From NCBI GenBank assembly GCA_049325575.1, contig JBMOLK010000165.1, positions 11,075 through 75,074 of the forward strand: DNA of 64,000 bases, written 5' to 3'. Under the pieces are notes generated by a model that had not been told where the DNA came from, made no database searches, and saw only the letters and a program-made list of their open reading frames with translations. The stretch comes from JBMOLK01 sp049325575 (lineage in GTDB: Bacteria > Bacillota > Clostridia > Acetivibrionales > Acetivibrionaceae). The stretch's first letter is position 1. Each line of letters opens with the position of its first letter. The position numbers and the translations under genes were made by a program. Positions 37,127 to 46,853 of the stretch are shown piece after piece.

Positions 37127-39037
37127 TTAGCGAGGGTATATTAGAGTTATTTCCTTTTCTGTAAGTTTAGATTCTACAAAAAACATACCTGGACTAAAAA
37201 ACAGCCATCCCCTGCCAAAACCGTTTGTCATGCCGAATCCTTCTTTTAAGAAGTAGTTCTCCTTAAAGTCAAGCTTTTTGTTGTTGTTTTCATCGTGAAA
37301 GGCAAAGGCTGCGTAATTGCCATAGGGAACATTCTCGAAAACAACTTCCGTTTCCAATCTGTCTATCTTTCCTGCCATAGTTGAAAACACATTCTTTTCG
37401 TTGATCTTCTTTCCTATAATAAACGACCCGTCTTTGTTAAATAGTTTTACCACAGCTTGCCCGGAGTTGTTATCAAAGGTTTTTACTTTGATTTTAACGG
37501 TTCCGGTTTTAGGAATACTTCTGATTTTTCCTTCACCTGTTTCTGCTTTTCTTATTGAATAGTCAAATAAATAAAAATTGCTAAAAATTCTGTGTGTTTT
37601 CTCCACTCCATTTAAAATCCCCAAATTTACTAGAGAAATTTGCTTTAAGTGACCAAACGACCCGGGATGGTTTATTAACCACAGGTCTTTATATTCTCTG
37701 GTAAGGTCCCCAATGCTGTTCCATGAAGCAATAGTACTTGGATAGAAAGCATCATAATATCCATTAGCAGTATTTCCATTACCCAAATACAAAATATTCT
37801 TATACTGTGGAAAATAGTATAAAAACAGGCTGTAAGTATCATGATTAAAATGAACAACCGCATCCCCGGGCGCTACGTTCTTACTAATATAGTCCCTGAC
37901 TTCCCTTATAGGTTCACTTAGATTATTAACCGAGGGGTTCATATTCTGAAGGAGCGATAAAAGAAGGAACAGGCAGCATACCGCAGCTATATAGTGCCTG
38001 TAGTTAATATGGGATACGCCATATGCTACAGCTATAAGGAAAAGGCCGGTTACCGGCATGCTTATACGTTGAAGCATTACAGGAAATATTATATATGTAG
38101 ATACTGCCCCCATAACTAATGTTAAGGAATAAACCAGCAGTCCAAATACAATCATAATTCCTTCTTTCCTGCGGTATAAAAATGCTTGGAACAAACTCCA
38201 CAAAATCGCAAAGGATGCCAGGAGAAACACCGGAATCTCTATTAACATCTCAAAGCTGAACTTGCTTCCAAAAGTAATAAGTACTGCTCTTAATATTGCA
38301 TACGTGGCTTCTGGTGGGAAAATGTTATAGTCTCCAAAACTGTTTACTGTGTATAACATATCCCCAAAATAGTATACAGCCCATGGCAGAAACAACAAAA
38401 TAACGGCAGCCGCAGCAGCCATATATTCTCTTATCATGTTACGATTCTTTACAAGAACCCATCTTAGTACCATATAGTTAGTTATTATGATCGGTATTAG
38501 TGCAAAATTATAAGTATATAAAGCTGCCAGCATGAACACCGAAAATTTTATCCAATCGATCCTTCTACCCTCAGTTGCTGCCAGATAGCCATAGAGGCAG
38601 CTTCCGGTAGTAAAAAACATGGCCCAGGTATACATCTTCGCTTCATGGGCCAGGCTTAAATTAATAGGCGTGACAATTACAATGAGTGCAAAGACAATAC
38701 CTACTTTTTTCCCAAAAATCCGTTTTACAGGACCAGCACCCAGCGCTGCAAGGGCCAATACTCCCAAAACAGATAGAAAACGCAGTGAAAACTCCGAGTA
38801 TCCAAAAGCTAAACAAAAGAGCTTTAGCACCAGATAATATAAAGGGGGCTGACCACCGCTGCCGGCTAAATCCCATATACTAAAAAAACTGTTTTTTACT
38901 ACTGCTGCGGTATAAGCCTCTTCATGCCAAAGGCTTTGACGCGTAATTCCTGTAGTTAGAAATACAAGTCCGCCTGCCATAAGTATCAGCCAGGTTAAAA
39001 CATTCTTGTAACCAATTCGTGGAAGTCTAACAGCCAT
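37127..39037 (-). CDS. Membrane glycosyltransferase, GT39/ArnT-like
   Basis: About 636 residues start with a transmembrane helix (VLTWLILMAGGLVFLTTGI) and the family's acidic loop motif RQSLWHEEAYTA, then GGQPPLYYLVLKLFCLAFGYSEFSLR. Roughly eleven more hydrophobic segments follow up to about residue 365. A C-terminal extracytoplasmic domain of about 270 residues contains a beta-sandwich-like end (FENVPYGNYAAFAFHDENNNKKLDF). Such enzymes transfer sugars from polyprenyl-phosphate to an acceptor outside the membrane; donor and target are unknown. The ATG at 39037 follows GGAGGGG by 8-9 bases, unlike the ATG at 39055. Confidence 0.8.
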   Translation of the reverse strand: MAVRLPRIGYKNVLTWLILMAGGLVFLTTGITRQSLWHEEAYTAAVVKNSFFSIWDLAGSGGQPPLYYLVLKLFCLAFGYSEFSLRFLSVLGVLALAALGAGPVKRIFGKKVGIVFALIVIVTPINLSLAHEAKMYTWAMFFTTGSCLYGYLAATEGRRIDWIKFSVFMLAALYTYNFALIPIIITNYMVLRWVLVKNRNMIREYMAAAAAVILLFLPWAVYYFGDMLYTVNSFGDYNIFPPEATYAILRAVLITFGSKFSFEMLIEIPVFLLASFAILWSLFQAFLYRRKEGIMIVFGLLVYSLTLVMGAVSTYIIFPVMLQRISMPVTGLFLIAVAYGVSHINYRHYIAAVCCLFLLLSLLQNMNPSVNNLSEPIREVRDYISKNVAPGDAVVHFNHDTYSLFLYYFPQYKNILYLGNGNTANGYYDAFYPSTIASWNSIGDLTREYKDLWLINHPGSFGHLKQISLVNLGILNGVEKTHRIFSNFYLFDYSIRKAETGEGKIRSIPKTGTVKIKVKTFDNNSGQAVVKLFNKDGSFIIGKKINEKNVFSTMAGKIDRLETEVVFENVPYGNYAAFAFHDENNNKKLDFKENYFLKEGFGMTNGFGRGWLFFSPGMFFVESKLTEKEITLIYPR

Positions 39038-39238
39038 TCTTTGATGCCCCTCCATATTCCGTGTTTATTATAGATAGCGAAATTTAACCAAATATCCAAT
39101 TGCATTATGTATAAAGTTTATAATATAATTGGATCAAACAACCATAAAAGGATATTAATTTAAGTATATTATAATAACTAAACAAAATTATGTCAATGCA
39201 GCTAATAATTTGGAATAGTCGCAAGGGGGAAATTATTT

Positions 39239-40456
39239 ATGAGGATAAAGACTCTGGTCTTAATATGGATTTGTTGGGTGGTTATAGTTCTTGGATTTCA
39301 AAGTATGGTAAAAATGCGCTTTGGACCCCAGGGCCCTGATCATGTTCTGGGCTGGACAGCAGAAGCTACCAAGCCGGATAGCAATGATGAAAACAAGTTT
39401 CTTTCACACCCTTTTATGAATAATCAGACAGCATGGGATTCCCAATTCTACTTAAGTATTGCACTGGAGGGCTATGACGGTAAAAATGTAGAGAGTATTG
39501 ATTTTAACGATAAAACATATTCTTTAAGCTACGCATTTCTGCCGCTTTATCCCATGGCCATAAGATTTCTCTCCTTTCTCCCAATACAACTTGGTATGGA
39601 CCCAATTGCAGCAGCCGTTCTTGCAGGTATAATTATATCTGCTTTAGGCACACTGCTTGGTATAATTGCCTTTTACTTTCTGGTTAAGGATGACTTTGAT
39701 GAAGAGGGGATACTTAGGATGGTTTTCTACTTTCTGATCTTTCCCTCAAGTTTCTTCCTACTGCAGGTGTATACGGAAGGTCTGTTTATAGGGCTATCTT
39801 TTACCTGCCTTGCATTGATTCGATATAAAAAGCTGTGGTATGCCTCATTGTTTGCAGCATTGGCAGTCCTAACAAGAGCTGTTGGTATATCTCTTCTGAT
39901 TCCTCTCATTATTGCCATTTTTAAAGATGTGGATTGGGAGGCCTATAAGTCAAAACATTTATCCAATTTAAAACTGGCTGTCAAAGGTCTTCCGGCGCTA
40001 ATGCCTTTGCTTGCATTCCTTGTTTGGAAGTTTTCATATCTTGGAACTTCATTTAATATTGTTGAGAAGAACTTTTTTGCACGGGGGTTTTTTAATCTGC
40101 ATACTACAATATACTTTTGGAGATTAGGTATTGGTTCAATGCTATCAGGCAATCCACAAGCAATAGTTTACTTTCTGATAGAAATTGCAGCTATTCTTCT
40201 AGGTCTTATTGCTTGCCGGCTCACAATTAGGAAAGATCCTGGCATGGCCATCTTTGGCTTCCTGGTCATTCTGATTTCATTGACAAGCGGTCCTGCCCAG
40301 GGAATGATCAGATATATTCTGCCTATACCCTCCGTATTCATCTTTTTAGGACTCCTTGGCAAAAACAAAGTTTTTGATAGGGCATGGGTAATTACCAGCA
40401 TACTTCTCATGGGCATGATGGCAACATTGTTTACGTTTGATAAATGGGTAGCATAA
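39239..40456 (+). CDS. Membrane mannosyltransferase-like protein, PIG-V type
   Basis: The 405-residue polytopic membrane protein has an N-terminal helix, then a conserved extracytoplasmic segment AWDSQFYLSIALEGYD (catalytic Asp region of GT76/PIG-V-like families). LPLYPMAIRFLS follows, then about nine more transmembrane helices, with FPSSFFLLQVYTEGLFIGLS and ALAVLTRAVGISLL typical of the family. It probably uses a polyprenyl-phosphate sugar. It is divergent from the GT39-like gene across a 201-bp gap. GGGGG precedes the ATG. Confidence 0.75.
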   Translation: MRIKTLVLIWICWVVIVLGFQSMVKMRFGPQGPDHVLGWTAEATKPDSNDENKFLSHPFMNNQTAWDSQFYLSIALEGYDGKNVESIDFNDKTYSLSYAFLPLYPMAIRFLSFLPIQLGMDPIAAAVLAGIIISALGTLLGIIAFYFLVKDDFDEEGILRMVFYFLIFPSSFFLLQVYTEGLFIGLSFTCLALIRYKKLWYASLFAALAVLTRAVGISLLIPLIIAIFKDVDWEAYKSKHLSNLKLAVKGLPALMPLLAFLVWKFSYLGTSFNIVEKNFFARGFFNLHTTIYFWRLGIGSMLSGNPQAIVYFLIEIAAILLGLIACRLTIRKDPGMAIFGFLVILISLTSGPAQGMIRYILPIPSVFIFLGLLGKNKVFDRAWVITSILLMGMMATLFTFDKWVA

Positions 40457-40471
40457 CCTTATAAAAAGTTA

Positions 40472-40507
40472 GAAGGCCCGTACAAGTAACAGCTTATACG
40501 GGCCTTC
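40472..40507. terminator. Bidirectional terminator between convergent genes
   Basis: GAAGGCCCGTA and TACGGGCCTTC form an 11-bp GC-rich stem around a 14-base loop. An A-rich stretch lies on the left (ATAAAAAGTTA) and a CATAAAAAC run on the right, so it can end both the plus-strand membrane glycosyltransferase gene and the minus-strand protease gene. Confidence 0.8.
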
Positions 40508-40544
40508 ATAAAAACTAAGTTTTAATAAATACAGTTTGATCTCT

Positions 40545-42926
40545 TTAATCATCCAAAATTGTCAATAACATATAACTGTTAAAATCGACATCCTCAAAGT
40601 CAATATCTCCTACCTTTATCTTTATATAATATGTACCTTCTTTAAGATCACTTGAAATCTTTTGAACATCTGTCCCATTTTCATTGGATTTTGAGCTTAC
40701 TGATATTTCATTTCCCTTTTCATCCAACAGAGTCATACTAAAACCTGAAGACATATCGGTATAGCCTGAAATCAAATAAGCAAACCCATAGAAAGAAACC
40801 TTGCCGGGTTTATTTAAGGTAAAGGTGTAATAGTCCGCATCCTTATTGTCATCAAAGCTTCCTACCAGGTACTGATTAAGGAAAAACTCATTTGCTGTCC
40901 CCATGTTATCATTAGGCTCAAATTCTTCAATCGAGGCTTCATAATAGTTTACGCTTTCTATTGGAATAACCGCTGAAGAAGGAAACAGCTTTTTAACACT
41001 GTTTACAGGTATGGCAAAGTTGATATTCTGTGAACCGAGAGCAGACATAGTGGTCATACCAATAACGTCTCCATATGAGTTAAAAAGGGGACCTCCACTG
41101 CTTCCCGGAGATATAGAGGCATTGGTCTGAATATACTCTATCCCAAACATGGTCCTTATCCCGCTTACAATACCTGTAGAGACAGTATTCTGCAATTCCA
41201 GAGGATTACCGATTGCCACCACATCTTCTGCCAGCTCTATCTTGCTGGAATCCCCCAATCTCACCACCGGTAGATTGCTTGCATCCTTCAACTGCAATAT
41301 TGCAATATCTTTTATAGTACTATAATTAAGTATATAATCTACGTCATATTGAGTGTTGTTCAGGGTACACTTTATGGATGAAGCACCTGATATCACATGA
41401 AAATTGGTAATGACAATTCCACTGCTCTTAATATTAAACCCACTTCCGGAACCTATTTCACTGCCATTCTCATCGTAGGTTTTTATAAAAGCAACGGCAT
41501 CCTTATTTTTTGCTATCTCCTTGGGACTAAGAACAGTAGTTCCCAGAGCTTGAGGGGGAATTTCGACAGGCTTTGGTGTATATGTAGGATTATCCGCAGT
41601 TGATAACACAATATCTGTCAATGGTTCGTCAGTGTCAAGCCTTTGTTTGACTGAACCATCGTTTTTAATCCTGAATTCCCTTCCGGCTTCATCCACATAT
41701 TCTGTATAGTAGAGCCAATCATCTGCTATATTCAAGCTTCCTTCAATATTAATGGCGACGGTTTTTCTCTCACTTAGGTTGTCTCTTATCTTATAGAGTT
41801 TTTTCACCATACTGCTGTAGTAGATCCAACCGTCTTCGTAGTTAATGCTGTCTACCATACCTCTAATAACCATTTTTTTACCTCTGCCATCTTTACTAAC
41901 CCTGTATATACCCGGGTCATCACTGTCAGAGCTAAAATAGATCCAGTCTCCAACCTTGTTTATGTACATATCCGAGCCGGTTACGTCACATAGTTCCTTA
42001 ACATCGGAACCACTGGTTCTCATCTTGCACAGTGTATCATCACTAATCCTCTGAAAATATATCCACCCATCCTCAACAGTCATATATTTCATGGAAATGT
42101 CACTTATCTTCTGTGCACCTTTACCGTCCAACCTCACTTTATAGGGCGTATCATCATCACTGCCGTTTACATAATATATCCAGTCTCCAACAACATTCAC
42201 AAATCCTGCTATATCTTCGGAAAGTCTTGTGGGCGAACTTCCATCCAGTTTCATTTTATAAAGTCTCATTCTATCATCTTCTTCCAGAAAATACGAACTG
42301 GAATAATATATCCAATCACCAACAATATTCATGTAGTTTACAGAACTATCACTTATTTTAACTTTTTCTGAACCGTCTTTTTTGACTTTCGAGAGTCCGG
42401 CTTTGTACATTGAAACATAGACCCAATCATCTTTCACACCTACAAATCCGCCATTGGTAATGTTTCCCGGGGTGTTGCCCCTCACCTCTCCACTATTGTC
42501 AACTGATATGGTAACCGTCCTGGTCATGTCGTCCCAATCTACCTTGGCACCTAAAGATTCGCTTATAAAACGAATAGGAACAAGTGTCCTGTTATTCTTT
42601 ATTTTGGCAGGCACATCCAGCTGAATTGCTTGACCATTTAAATACGCTGTCTTATCACCTATCCTAAGCTTTATAACAGTTTCACCTTTGGTAGCGGTAA
42701 CTGTTTTGGTACTGCCGTCCCATTCTATAAAAGCATCGAGGCTTTCAAATATATCTCTCATGGGAACAAGAGTACGCCCGGATTCAATTAAGGGAGAAGT
42801 TTCAAGCGTAAGGAGCTCTCCCCTGACACTGACATGTACTTCGGATGTACCTCCAAGAACCGGGTAGTAAAAAAGGCTTGTTACAAGTGATAAAACTAAT
42901 AATACCGAAATAGTAATTTTTTTCAT
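40545..42926 (-). CDS. Secreted multidomain S1C (HtrA-like) serine protease
   Basis: The 793 residues, in order, are: signal peptide (about 1-25); copper-amine-oxidase-N-type domain (about 30-138; SGRTLVPMRDIFESL and NNRTLVPIRFISESLGAKVDW); a run of about seven WIYY/WVYF-containing repeats of DUF5050 type (about 160-435); a trypsin-like domain with His510 in TNFHVIS, Asp540 in KDIAILQL and Ser610 in SPGSSGGPLF; and a C-terminal PPC domain (about 670-785; FEPNDNMGTANEFFLNQYLVGSFDDNKDADYYTF). It should act at the cell surface. No PDZ domain is seen. The substrate is unknown. Confidence 0.88.
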   Translation of the reverse strand: MKKITISVLLVLSLVTSLFYYPVLGGTSEVHVSVRGELLTLETSPLIESGRTLVPMRDIFESLDAFIEWDGSTKTVTATKGETVIKLRIGDKTAYLNGQAIQLDVPAKIKNNRTLVPIRFISESLGAKVDWDDMTRTVTISVDNSGEVRGNTPGNITNGGFVGVKDDWVYVSMYKAGLSKVKKDGSEKVKISDSSVNYMNIVGDWIYYSSSYFLEEDDRMRLYKMKLDGSSPTRLSEDIAGFVNVVGDWIYYVNGSDDDTPYKVRLDGKGAQKISDISMKYMTVEDGWIYFQRISDDTLCKMRTSGSDVKELCDVTGSDMYINKVGDWIYFSSDSDDPGIYRVSKDGRGKKMVIRGMVDSINYEDGWIYYSSMVKKLYKIRDNLSERKTVAINIEGSLNIADDWLYYTEYVDEAGREFRIKNDGSVKQRLDTDEPLTDIVLSTADNPTYTPKPVEIPPQALGTTVLSPKEIAKNKDAVAFIKTYDENGSEIGSGSGFNIKSSGIVITNFHVISGASSIKCTLNNTQYDVDYILNYSTIKDIAILQLKDASNLPVVRLGDSSKIELAEDVVAIGNPLELQNTVSTGIVSGIRTMFGIEYIQTNASISPGSSGGPLFNSYGDVIGMTTMSALGSQNINFAIPVNSVKKLFPSSAVIPIESVNYYEASIEEFEPNDNMGTANEFFLNQYLVGSFDDNKDADYYTFTLNKPGKVSFYGFAYLISGYTDMSSGFSMTLLDEKGNEISVSSKSNENGTDVQKISSDLKEGTYYIKIKVGDIDFEDVDFNSYMLLTILDD

Positions 42927-43224
42927 GTCTCACCTCTAAAAAAATTGCAGGAAAAAACTGCTTTAGTAATTATATTTTAGCATACACACCTTTAGAATAC
43001 CAGTACCATTCCAGTTATATAGTCAAAATTCTCTCTTTCATTGAAAGGTTAAAATTTTTTCTCTCAATAACCTAAGTCACCATTTCCATACTCCTTATTT
43101 TCTTGTATTATTTTATTATAGGCATATTTTAATTTTAGTTTAATAATTGAACTGTCATATTCAAGTAAGCTGTGAGTTATAAACTCTTTAGCTATATAAA
43201 ATTTTAGAGGGGGTCATAAACAAA

Positions 43225-45501
43225 ATGAAAAAACTTAGTTTTCTTCTAGTGGTTGTAATGATTGCAACCATGTGCCTTAATTTTGGTGCAGAAGTACAGG
43301 GTGCTTCATACAATTATGCCGAAGCGCTGCAAAAAGTAATACTCTTTTACGAAGCACAAAGATCAGGGAATATTTCAAGTTCCCAAATTCCTACCCGCTT
43401 TACCTGGCGTGGAGACAGCCATATGACAGACGGTCAGAAAGAAGGCCTTGACCTTACCGGCGGATGGGTTGATGCCGGGGATAATTTAAAGTATAACCTT
43501 ACCTGCGGTTATACTGGCACTATACTTGCCATGGGAGGCATAGAGTACAGGGAAGCTTATGAGAAAAGCGGCCAAATGAAATGGCTTCTAAATCAGCTTC
43601 GCTGGGTTAACGACTATCTGATAAAATGTCATCCGGAACCGAATGTGTTATATGCACAAGTCGGTATGACCGATGATGACCACAGCAAGTGGATTCCTAT
43701 TGAAGTCACACATATAACAAACGATCGTACGGCTATAAAGCTGGATACCCTAAACCCCGGAACCGAGCTTGCCATGGATGTAGCTGCATGTATGGCTGCT
43801 TCATCAATTTTGTTCCGCGATTCTGACCCTGCTTATGCAGATACCCTGCTTACCCATGCTGAACAAATCTATAGTTTTGGTGATACATATAAAGGAAAAT
43901 ACTCTGATTCAGTTAAGAAGGTAGACCCGGCCCTCCCCTACCCATCCTATGGCGGATACAGTGATGAACTGGTATGGGGATCAATCTGGCTATATAAAGG
44001 TATGGAAGCAAAAGCGGCTGGAAGAGGTGCACCTTACCTGGAGAAAGCCAAAACATACTACAACGGTTTGGGTCTGGAAAGAGATCAAAAGGTTCACAAG
44101 TACAAATGGGCTCACTGTTGGGATGATAAAACCTTTGGAAGCTATGTCCTTATGGCAAAGATCTGTCCGGATGTGGCTGAGTATAAGGCAGATTCCGAAA
44201 GATGGCTCAACTGGTGGACTGTTGGAGGAACCGAGCATGGTGCAGACGGCACAAAGGTTTCTTATACTCCTGGAGGACATGCAAGGCTCGATAACTGGGG
44301 CTCTTTAAGATATGCTTCTACAACAGCACTTTTTGCATTTATGTATTCGGATTTTACAAATGACTCTGTTAAAAAGTCACGTTACTATGATTTTGCTGTA
44401 AAGCAGATTAACTACATACTTGGTGATAACCCACGCAAAGGTAGCTATATAGTGGGCTTTGGGGAGAACAGCCCGCAGCACCCTCATCACCGTACTGCTC
44501 ACGGCCCATGGGGCGGTCAGATAGAACAACCCAAGGAGCACCGTCATATACTCTATGGTGCACTGGTAGGAAGCCCTACCACTAGTGACGGGCATAACGA
44601 TTCTATAAGCGACTATGTGGCAAACGAAGTTGCCATAGACTACAACTCCGGTATTGCAGGTTCACTGGCAAGGATGTATGCAGATTTTGGCGGTACACCT
44701 ATTCCGGACAGCCAGTTCCCTCTTCCCGACAAGCCTCACGAACCAAAAGACGAATGGCCTGTATTTGGAGGTACATACTACAATGGAAGCAACAATACCA
44801 AGTTTTCACTGCTTGTGGAAAATCGTTCTGCATGGCCTGCACACCCTTCCAACAAGCTAAAAATAAGATATTTCTTCACTTTGGATGCTGACAGCCCAAG
44901 TGACGTCTATGTTGATGCACCTGAATGGATTAAGGCAGAACCTCCTGTGGTATGGGATGAAGCCAACAAGGTATATTACATCACACTAGACTTTTCCGGA
45001 ACATGGATATATCCCGGTTACGGATGGGGTGTAGGAGGACCTGAAGCCAACTTTACCATAGGTTCAAGCTCCAACAAATGGAACACTGCAAATGACTGGT
45101 CCTTCCAGGATTGGGACAGCACCTATGTAAGCGGAAACCGGAAATTTGCTCCTAATATTGTGGTTTACGAAGGGGACAACAATGTAAAACTGGCCGGAAA
45201 CGAACCTCCAGGAGGTACAATCGTGTCACCTAAACCGTCTGAAGTTCCTTCACCATCACCGACAATAGGACAGATAAAATATGGTGACTTGAATGATGAT
45301 GGAGCTGTCAATTCAACAGACTATACTTTGCTTAAAAGGTATCTTCTTAAAATAATCAATACCTTCCCTGGCAAAGACGGATTAAAAGCTGCAGACGTTA
45401 ATGGTGATACAGCGATAAATTCAACCGATTTGACACTGGTTAAGAGGTATCTTCTTAAAATAATAGATAAATTCCCGGTTGAAGCAACAACAGGTATCTA
45501 A
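43225..45501 (+). CDS. Cellulosomal GH9 endoglucanase with CBM3c and type I dockerin
   Basis: The 758 residues comprise a signal peptide (1-27); a GH9 catalytic domain (about 28-480) with WVDAGDN (Asp83, Asp86), the His motif HPHHRTAHG and the proton donor Glu468 in NEVAIDYNSG; a fused CBM3c (about 500-655; EWPVFGGTYYNGSNNTKFSL); a Pro/Ser linker; and a dockerin (about 686-752) with two calcium-binding repeats DLNDDGAVNSTDYTLLKRY and DVNGDTAINSTDLTLVKRY. The Ser-Thr and Lys-Arg positions match cohesin recognition of the C. thermocellum type. GH9-CBM3c fusions are typically processive endoglucanases. GAGGGGG precedes the ATG; no clear promoter was found. Confidence 0.97.
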   Translation: MKKLSFLLVVVMIATMCLNFGAEVQGASYNYAEALQKVILFYEAQRSGNISSSQIPTRFTWRGDSHMTDGQKEGLDLTGGWVDAGDNLKYNLTCGYTGTILAMGGIEYREAYEKSGQMKWLLNQLRWVNDYLIKCHPEPNVLYAQVGMTDDDHSKWIPIEVTHITNDRTAIKLDTLNPGTELAMDVAACMAASSILFRDSDPAYADTLLTHAEQIYSFGDTYKGKYSDSVKKVDPALPYPSYGGYSDELVWGSIWLYKGMEAKAAGRGAPYLEKAKTYYNGLGLERDQKVHKYKWAHCWDDKTFGSYVLMAKICPDVAEYKADSERWLNWWTVGGTEHGADGTKVSYTPGGHARLDNWGSLRYASTTALFAFMYSDFTNDSVKKSRYYDFAVKQINYILGDNPRKGSYIVGFGENSPQHPHHRTAHGPWGGQIEQPKEHRHILYGALVGSPTTSDGHNDSISDYVANEVAIDYNSGIAGSLARMYADFGGTPIPDSQFPLPDKPHEPKDEWPVFGGTYYNGSNNTKFSLLVENRSAWPAHPSNKLKIRYFFTLDADSPSDVYVDAPEWIKAEPPVVWDEANKVYYITLDFSGTWIYPGYGWGVGGPEANFTIGSSSNKWNTANDWSFQDWDSTYVSGNRKFAPNIVVYEGDNNVKLAGNEPPGGTIVSPKPSEVPSPSPTIGQIKYGDLNDDGAVNSTDYTLLKRYLLKIINTFPGKDGLKAADVNGDTAINSTDLTLVKRYLLKIIDKFPVEATTGI

Positions 45502-45510
45502 CAAACTTTA

Positions 45511-45600
45511 TGAAATAAAATATTGCATTTTTATTCCACAATGTATGAGCTATCAACAACCATATTCATTCTCGGAGGACATGTAACTGCATGTCCTCTG
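45511..45600 (+). repeat. Deleted copy of the promoter-RNA-ORF module (remnant)
   Basis: Positions 45511-45543 are identical over 33 bp to 49778-49810, the upstream part of the promoter at the second locus. After only about 27 unrelated bases come codons reading FSEDM-stop and a hairpin GAGGACATG...CATGTCCTC (45575-45598), matching the end of the 99-residue ORF and its terminator at 50336-50370. The structured RNA and almost the whole ORF are missing. The -10 has decayed to TATGAG. The hairpin may now serve as the cellulase terminator. Confidence 0.75.
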
Positions 45601-45753
45601 TTATTAATATAATATGGTTGACCTTTTTCAATAATAGTTGGATACTGAAAATATACCAGTAAATTCGTGAAAAAAGATATATGAAAGATTGTGCTCATTT
45701 CAAATATGGGTTCTAAGGGTCATTAATTTTAGTTTTAAGTATATCCTTTCTGG

Positions 45754-45759
45754 TATAAT
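45754..45759 (+). promoter_or_regulatory. Extended -10 promoter of the YARHG lipoprotein gene
   Basis: TGGTATAAT is a full extended -10 (TGN plus TATAAT) about 40 bp before the start codon. The -35 region (AGTTTT, 17 bp upstream) is poor, as is usual for extended -10 promoters. Confidence 0.55.
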
Positions 45760-45797
45760 AGTATTATAATTTTATCATCTAAAGAAAGGGTGTTTTT

Positions 45798-46682
45798 TTG
45801 AAGAAGCTATTAATAATGTTATTTTTACTCTTAGGCCTTACAGGCTGCAGTATTAATGAAAAAGCAAAAGTTGGTAATAGTACGGATGTTGATATTCCTA
45901 CCAAAGCGGGTATTGAGGAAAGCAAGGCCGATAATGAGATAAGTATAGTATTGAATAAGATTACTTATGATTTGAACAGCATTTTGCATTTTCAGGATAT
46001 TATCAATTTAGATAAGGATGAATTGGGCCTTCTAAGAAATTCGTTTTACGCAAAACATGGATATATCTTTAAAAATAAAACTTATAGTGAGTATTTTTCT
46101 AAAATGAAATGGTACTCACAGAAATTTGATGATGTGAGTAAGCTGCTATCCAATGATGATATAAAAAACATTGACTTGATTTTAAAAGTTGAAAAAAATT
46201 TTCAAGGCTTATCAAACCAACTAACTAATGAAGAAAAAAGATTGATTGGATTCTGGAACTTAGGTGCCGGGTTAGGTGCTGGGTACAGTTATACATATAG
46301 ATTCTATGAGGATAGAACCTTTAAATACGCTATCAGTACAATGGTGCTAGACGAACGTAAAATTGATGAAGCTGGGAGATGGTTTATCCTGAATGATAAA
46401 CTTTACTTGCAAGTGGAGCAAGAAGGAATGTTGGTGGGAGGAGAACTTATTGATACAATGAATCCTGGTTCAGCATCTGATAAAGAAATTGTTGGTGCAA
46501 AGTATGAAATTAAAAAGCTGAATCCACCCGAATTAAAGATTTTAGACATCGGCTTTAATTCTGATAAAATTAACATAGATTATCCTTATGACGGAGTTCT
46601 TGTTGGAGAGCAGGATTTTTACAGACATAGTAACAATCCAGACATTAATGCTGGTGTAAGTGGTTGGGATAACTCAAAATGA
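45798..46682 (+). CDS. Lipoprotein with YARHG domain
   Basis: The 294 residues start with TTG, 7 bases after GAAAGGG. A lipoprotein signal ends in the lipobox LTGC (Cys18). A YARHG domain lies at about residues 65-135 (LLRNSFYAKHGYIFKNKTYS, MKWYSQKFDD), a small extracellular module common in Firmicutes surface proteins. The remaining C-terminal region (about 145-294) is beta-rich and I do not recognise it. It would be anchored on the outer face of the membrane. The function is unknown. Confidence 0.85.
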   Translation: MKKLLIMLFLLLGLTGCSINEKAKVGNSTDVDIPTKAGIEESKADNEISIVLNKITYDLNSILHFQDIINLDKDELGLLRNSFYAKHGYIFKNKTYSEYFSKMKWYSQKFDDVSKLLSNDDIKNIDLILKVEKNFQGLSNQLTNEEKRLIGFWNLGAGLGAGYSYTYRFYEDRTFKYAISTMVLDERKIDEAGRWFILNDKLYLQVEQEGMLVGGELIDTMNPGSASDKEIVGAKYEIKKLNPPELKILDIGFNSDKINIDYPYDGVLVGEQDFYRHSNNPDINAGVSGWDNSK

Positions 46683-46787
46683 CCATCCGGTTTGTTCAAT
46701 AGGTACAGCCTGAAGCATTCTTAAATAGCCCCACTAAGAGAGGGCAAAGGATCAGGTATTACTCAATAAACCATCTGGCTACATCTC

Positions 46788-46817
46788 TTGACAGGTACAA
46801 TGAAATTGCATTACAAT
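46788..46817 (+). promoter_or_regulatory. Sigma-A promoter of the tetR gene
   Basis: TTGACA (46788-46793), an 18-bp spacer and TACAAT (46812-46817) precede the TTG start by about 36 bp. The same hexamers with the same spacing occur before the neighbouring exporter remnant at 47693-47722. Confidence 0.65.
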
Positions 46818-46853
46818 CTTGTTAATCGTAAATAAGTAGAGGAGGCAATATCG

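Noticed and set aside
39056..39238. Further copy of the 100-bp repeat in the divergent glycosyltransferase gap
   Set aside because: Only a short imperfect match (TAGATAGCGAAATTTAA) is present; too weak to call an element.
42927..43224. Sigma-A promoter for the cellulase gene
   Set aside because: TTGAAC and several TATAAA-like hexamers exist, but none has 16-18 bp spacing, so no promoter was called.
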